From Pseudomonas sp. L5B5 (GTDB taxonomy: Bacteria; Pseudomonadota; Gammaproteobacteria; Pseudomonadales; Pseudomonadaceae): DNA of 64,000 nucleotides. Positions 62,071 through 64,000 of this stretch are shown in pieces. The notes beneath the pieces are model-generated. The model was not told the origin of the DNA. It did not search any database and worked only from the letters and a program-made list of their open reading frames with translations. The position numbers and the translations under genes were made by a program. Every line of letters starts with the position of its first letter. Position 1 is the first letter of the stretch. The stretch spans positions 2,542,001 through 2,606,000 of the forward strand of contig NZ_CP084742.1 of the NCBI RefSeq assembly GCF_020520285.1, given 5' to 3'.

Positions 62071-62595
62071 TCAGCCTTCCAGGTAGCCAGGCAGGCGCCC
62101 CGCCTGCAACGCCTTGGCCAGTTGCAGGTGGTTTTCCAGCTTGGGCAGGGTTTCCTCGGCAAACGCCTTGAGCTGAGGTACGTCGCTGGCCTCGGCCTGC
62201 TGGCGGATCTGCCGGATCGCTTGCTCGGTGCTGCGGATCTGGTTCGCGGCATAGGCACGGTCGAAGTCTTCGCCTTCGGCAACAGCCGGTATCAGGGTCT
62301 TGGCCTGGCTCATCACTTGCTCGCGGGGGGCGACCGGCAGGTCCAGCTGCCGGGCGATCCTGGCCAGGTGCTGGTTGGCCGTGGTGCGGTCGTTGATCAC
62401 CTGGATGGTGTATTCCTTGACCGCCCTGGAAGAGGTTTGCTGATGTGCCTGGCGGCTGGCCTCGATGTCGGCCATGCCCTTGGCCGAGGCTTCATCGATG
62501 AAGGCGGCGGGAGACTGGGCCAGGGCACTGGTCGCTCCCAGGCCCAGAAGCAGCGCCAGGCCGGCGCTGCGCATGACAGTGGCGATGGCGTTCAT
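62071..62595 (-). CDS. DUF4142-family periplasmic protein
   Basis: This 174-residue protein has a signal peptide ending SALAQ and a helical DUF4142 domain (about 30-165): FIDEASAKGMADIEASRQAHQQTSSRAVKEYTIQVINDRTTANQHLARIARQLDLPV, with a late LKAFAEETLPKLENHLQLAKAL. Such proteins are ferritin-like or stress-linked, without a defined role. The ATG 62595 start gives the signal peptide; the frame upstream runs into the diguanylate cyclase gene and is not used. Confidence 0.82.
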   Translation of the reverse strand: MNAIATVMRSAGLALLLGLGATSALAQSPAAFIDEASAKGMADIEASRQAHQQTSSRAVKEYTIQVINDRTTANQHLARIARQLDLPVAPREQVMSQAKTLIPAVAEGEDFDRAYAANQIRSTEQAIRQIRQQAEASDVPQLKAFAEETLPKLENHLQLAKALQAGRLPGYLEG

Positions 62596-62707
62596 GGTGT
62601 GGCTCTCCTGTTGCAGTGAATCGGTCGGGAGCAGCGACTCCCGCCTGCATAGGGAAACCCACAGGCCCTGAAGGTTTAGCCGGAACGACGAACGGCGTCG
62701 CACGCCA

Positions 62708-64000
62708 TCAAGCGTTGGAGTGGCTCTTGTGGGCTCGCTTGGCCGCGTACATGGCCTCGTCGGCATGCTTGAACAACTGCTTTTCCTCCTGGCCATGCTC
62801 GGGGTACAAGCCGATGCCGATGCTCGGCAGGATGCTCAAGGAATGGCCGTCAAGGCGCAGCGGCTCGTCCAGGGCCCGCCGGATCTTCTCCGCCACCCGC
62901 TGGGCATCGTCGCTGTGCTGCACGTTCTCCAGGAGGATCACGAACTCGTCGCCGCCAATCCGCGCCACGGTGTCGCTTTCCCGGATACAGGCCTTGAGCC
63001 GGTTGGCCACCGCCTGCAACAGCATGTCGCCCACTGCATGCCCGCAGGTATCGTTGACCTCCTTGAACTTGTCCAGGTCGACATACAACAGAGCCATGCG
63101 CCCCGATTCGCGTCGGGCACGGGCCAGGGCCAGGCGCAGGCGCTCGCGCAGCAACTCGCGGTTGGGCAGGTGGGTCAACTGGTCATACTCGGCCATGTAG
63201 TGCAGCCGGGCATGCAACTGCTTGCGCTCGATGGCCGTGGCCAATTGCGCACTGACGTATTGCAGCAGCTCCTGGTCCTGCTCGGCGTAACCCTGGGTCG
63301 CGGGCGCACTCTTGACCATCAGCACGCCGATGGTGCCCTTCTGCGCATTGAGCGGCACACCGAGCCAGCCCCGCGGGCCCTGGAGGGCGGCAAATTCCTG
63401 CCACAGGTCCCGGGTCAAGGGGCACTCCGCGGTCAGCAGCAAGGGCTGGCCGCGCTGCAGGACTTCGCTGCAGAACCGGCCAATCAGCGTCCCCGGCAGT
63501 TCCGGGCTGCCTTCGCAGTCATCCACGTGATAGGGAAAGCTCAGGCTCCCGGAGCGCTCGTCATACAGGGCCAGGGCACAGTTCACCGCCGGCAACCACT
63601 CACCGATGATCCGGTGTACATGCCTGAACAGCACCAGCAGGTCTTCAGTGGCATGGGCGGCTTCGGAAATCGCGTACAACGCGGCCTGCCTGGACTCCGC
63701 CTGCTTGCGCTCGGTGATGTCCCGGGCTACGGCGATGCGCAACTGGTCGACCTCCGACCAGCGCGCCGACCAGAGAATGTGCGCCACGCGCCCGTCCTTG
63801 CGCAGGTAACGGTTCTCGAAATTGGGCTTGGGTACCCCGCCCATGATTTCCCGGGCGGCCTGCAGGGTGCGCTCGCGGTCGTCCGGATGCACCAGTTCGA
63901 TCATCCGCCGACCGATCAGCTCATCGGCGGTGTAGCCGAAGACCCGTTCGCAGGCAGCGCTGACGAACACGAAGCGACCCTCGGCATCCACCGCACACAC
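62708..64000 (-). CDS. PAS-GAF-GGDEF diguanylate cyclase (5' end beyond window)
   Basis: The visible 430 residues are the C-terminal part of a larger signalling protein; the start lies beyond base 64000. In order there are a PAS domain (visible 1-100, ending VARDITERKQ), a GAF domain (about 110-260) and a GGDEF domain (about 270-430). The catalytic RIGGDEFV is intact, and RESD (visible 340-343), five residues before GGDEF, is an allosteric I-site, so active, product-inhibited c-di-GMP synthesis is likely. No EAL domain follows. The first residue shown is not a true start. Confidence 0.9.
   Translation of the reverse strand: MCAVDAEGRFVFVSAACERVFGYTADELIGRRMIELVHPDDRERTLQAAREIMGGVPKPNFENRYLRKDGRVAHILWSARWSEVDQLRIAVARDITERKQAESRQAALYAISEAAHATEDLLVLFRHVHRIIGEWLPAVNCALALYDERSGSLSFPYHVDDCEGSPELPGTLIGRFCSEVLQRGQPLLLTAECPLTRDLWQEFAALQGPRGWLGVPLNAQKGTIGVLMVKSAPATQGYAEQDQELLQYVSAQLATAIERKQLHARLHYMAEYDQLTHLPNRELLRERLRLALARARRESGRMALLYVDLDKFKEVNDTCGHAVGDMLLQAVANRLKACIRESDTVARIGGDEFVILLENVQHSDDAQRVAEKIRRALDEPLRLDGHSLSILPSIGIGLYPEHGQEEKQLFKHADEAMYAAKRAHKSHSNA

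Noticed and set aside
1..64000. CRISPR arrays, prophage, insertion sequences, rRNA operons
   Set aside because: No regularly spaced direct repeats, transposase, integrase, capsid or rRNA-like sequence was seen in the window.

Overview
The window is a GC-rich Pseudomonas chromosome segment. It is most like the P. fluorescens / P. protegens / P. chlororaphis group. Evidence is the algU-mucA-mucB-mucD-nadB block, an opdH-tctCBA-tctDE citrate-type uptake locus, a phaG gene, the dapA-bamC-purC operon, and a REP-type repeat pair. Gene order in two blocks (purC to bepA, and mucD to an ECH/HIBYL-CoA hydrolase gene) matches what I remember of P. aeruginosa. All identifications come from reading translated sequence and motifs; no database search was run.

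Layout. 1-1.1 kb: a DpkA-like imino-acid reductase. 1.66-7.07 kb: an alternate (CS1/alpha-type) chaperone-usher fimbria locus with two pilin-like subunits, one usher and three PapD-like proteins. 7.09-13.36 kb: a leftward catabolic operon (GntR regulator, SDR dehydrogenase, BKACE beta-keto acid cleavage enzyme, SMP-30 lactonase, two MFS transporters), which reads as a lactone / beta-hydroxy acid pathway of unknown substrate. 13.4-14.9 kb: a lone TylF-like methyltransferase gene between two copies of a 19-bp repeat, next to tRNA-Ser(CGA).

15.1-31.7 kb is core genome: purC, an MBL hydrolase, bamC, dapA, gcvR, bcp, an AI-2E permease, a tusA-like gene and bepA; then mucD, mucB, mucA and algU, with an AlgU-type promoter before algU and no mucC; then nadB, ygfX-sdhE, ygfZ and an HDOD gene. 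31.7-39.4 kb is tricarboxylate uptake: the TctE/TctD two-component pair, OpdH porin, TctC binding protein, TctBA permease and an AbrB-family membrane protein. 39.5-44.5 kb holds ung, an ECH-superfamily hydrolase, a YG-rich lipoprotein, a CWC protein, an rsuA-type pseudouridine synthase, phaG and tRNA-Gly(CCC).

44.9-47.9 kb looks like a decayed type VI lipase module: a secreted protein, two tiny overlapping ORFs, a Tla3-like DUF2875 adaptor, and a convergent SMI1/KNR4 gene. 48-54.4 kb contains a lipoprotein esterase, a methyltransferase, a GAF-GGDEF(degenerate)-EAL protein, two inverted copies of a roughly 120-bp REP/REPIN repeat, and small membrane proteins. 54.5-61.1 kb is a 4-hydroxyproline locus: a YveA-like APC permease diverging from a 4-hydroxyproline epimerase, a three-subunit D-hydroxyproline dehydrogenase and a PAS-AraC regulator. 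The window ends with a GNAT gene, a DUF4142 protein and a PAS-GAF-GGDEF cyclase cut by the right edge.
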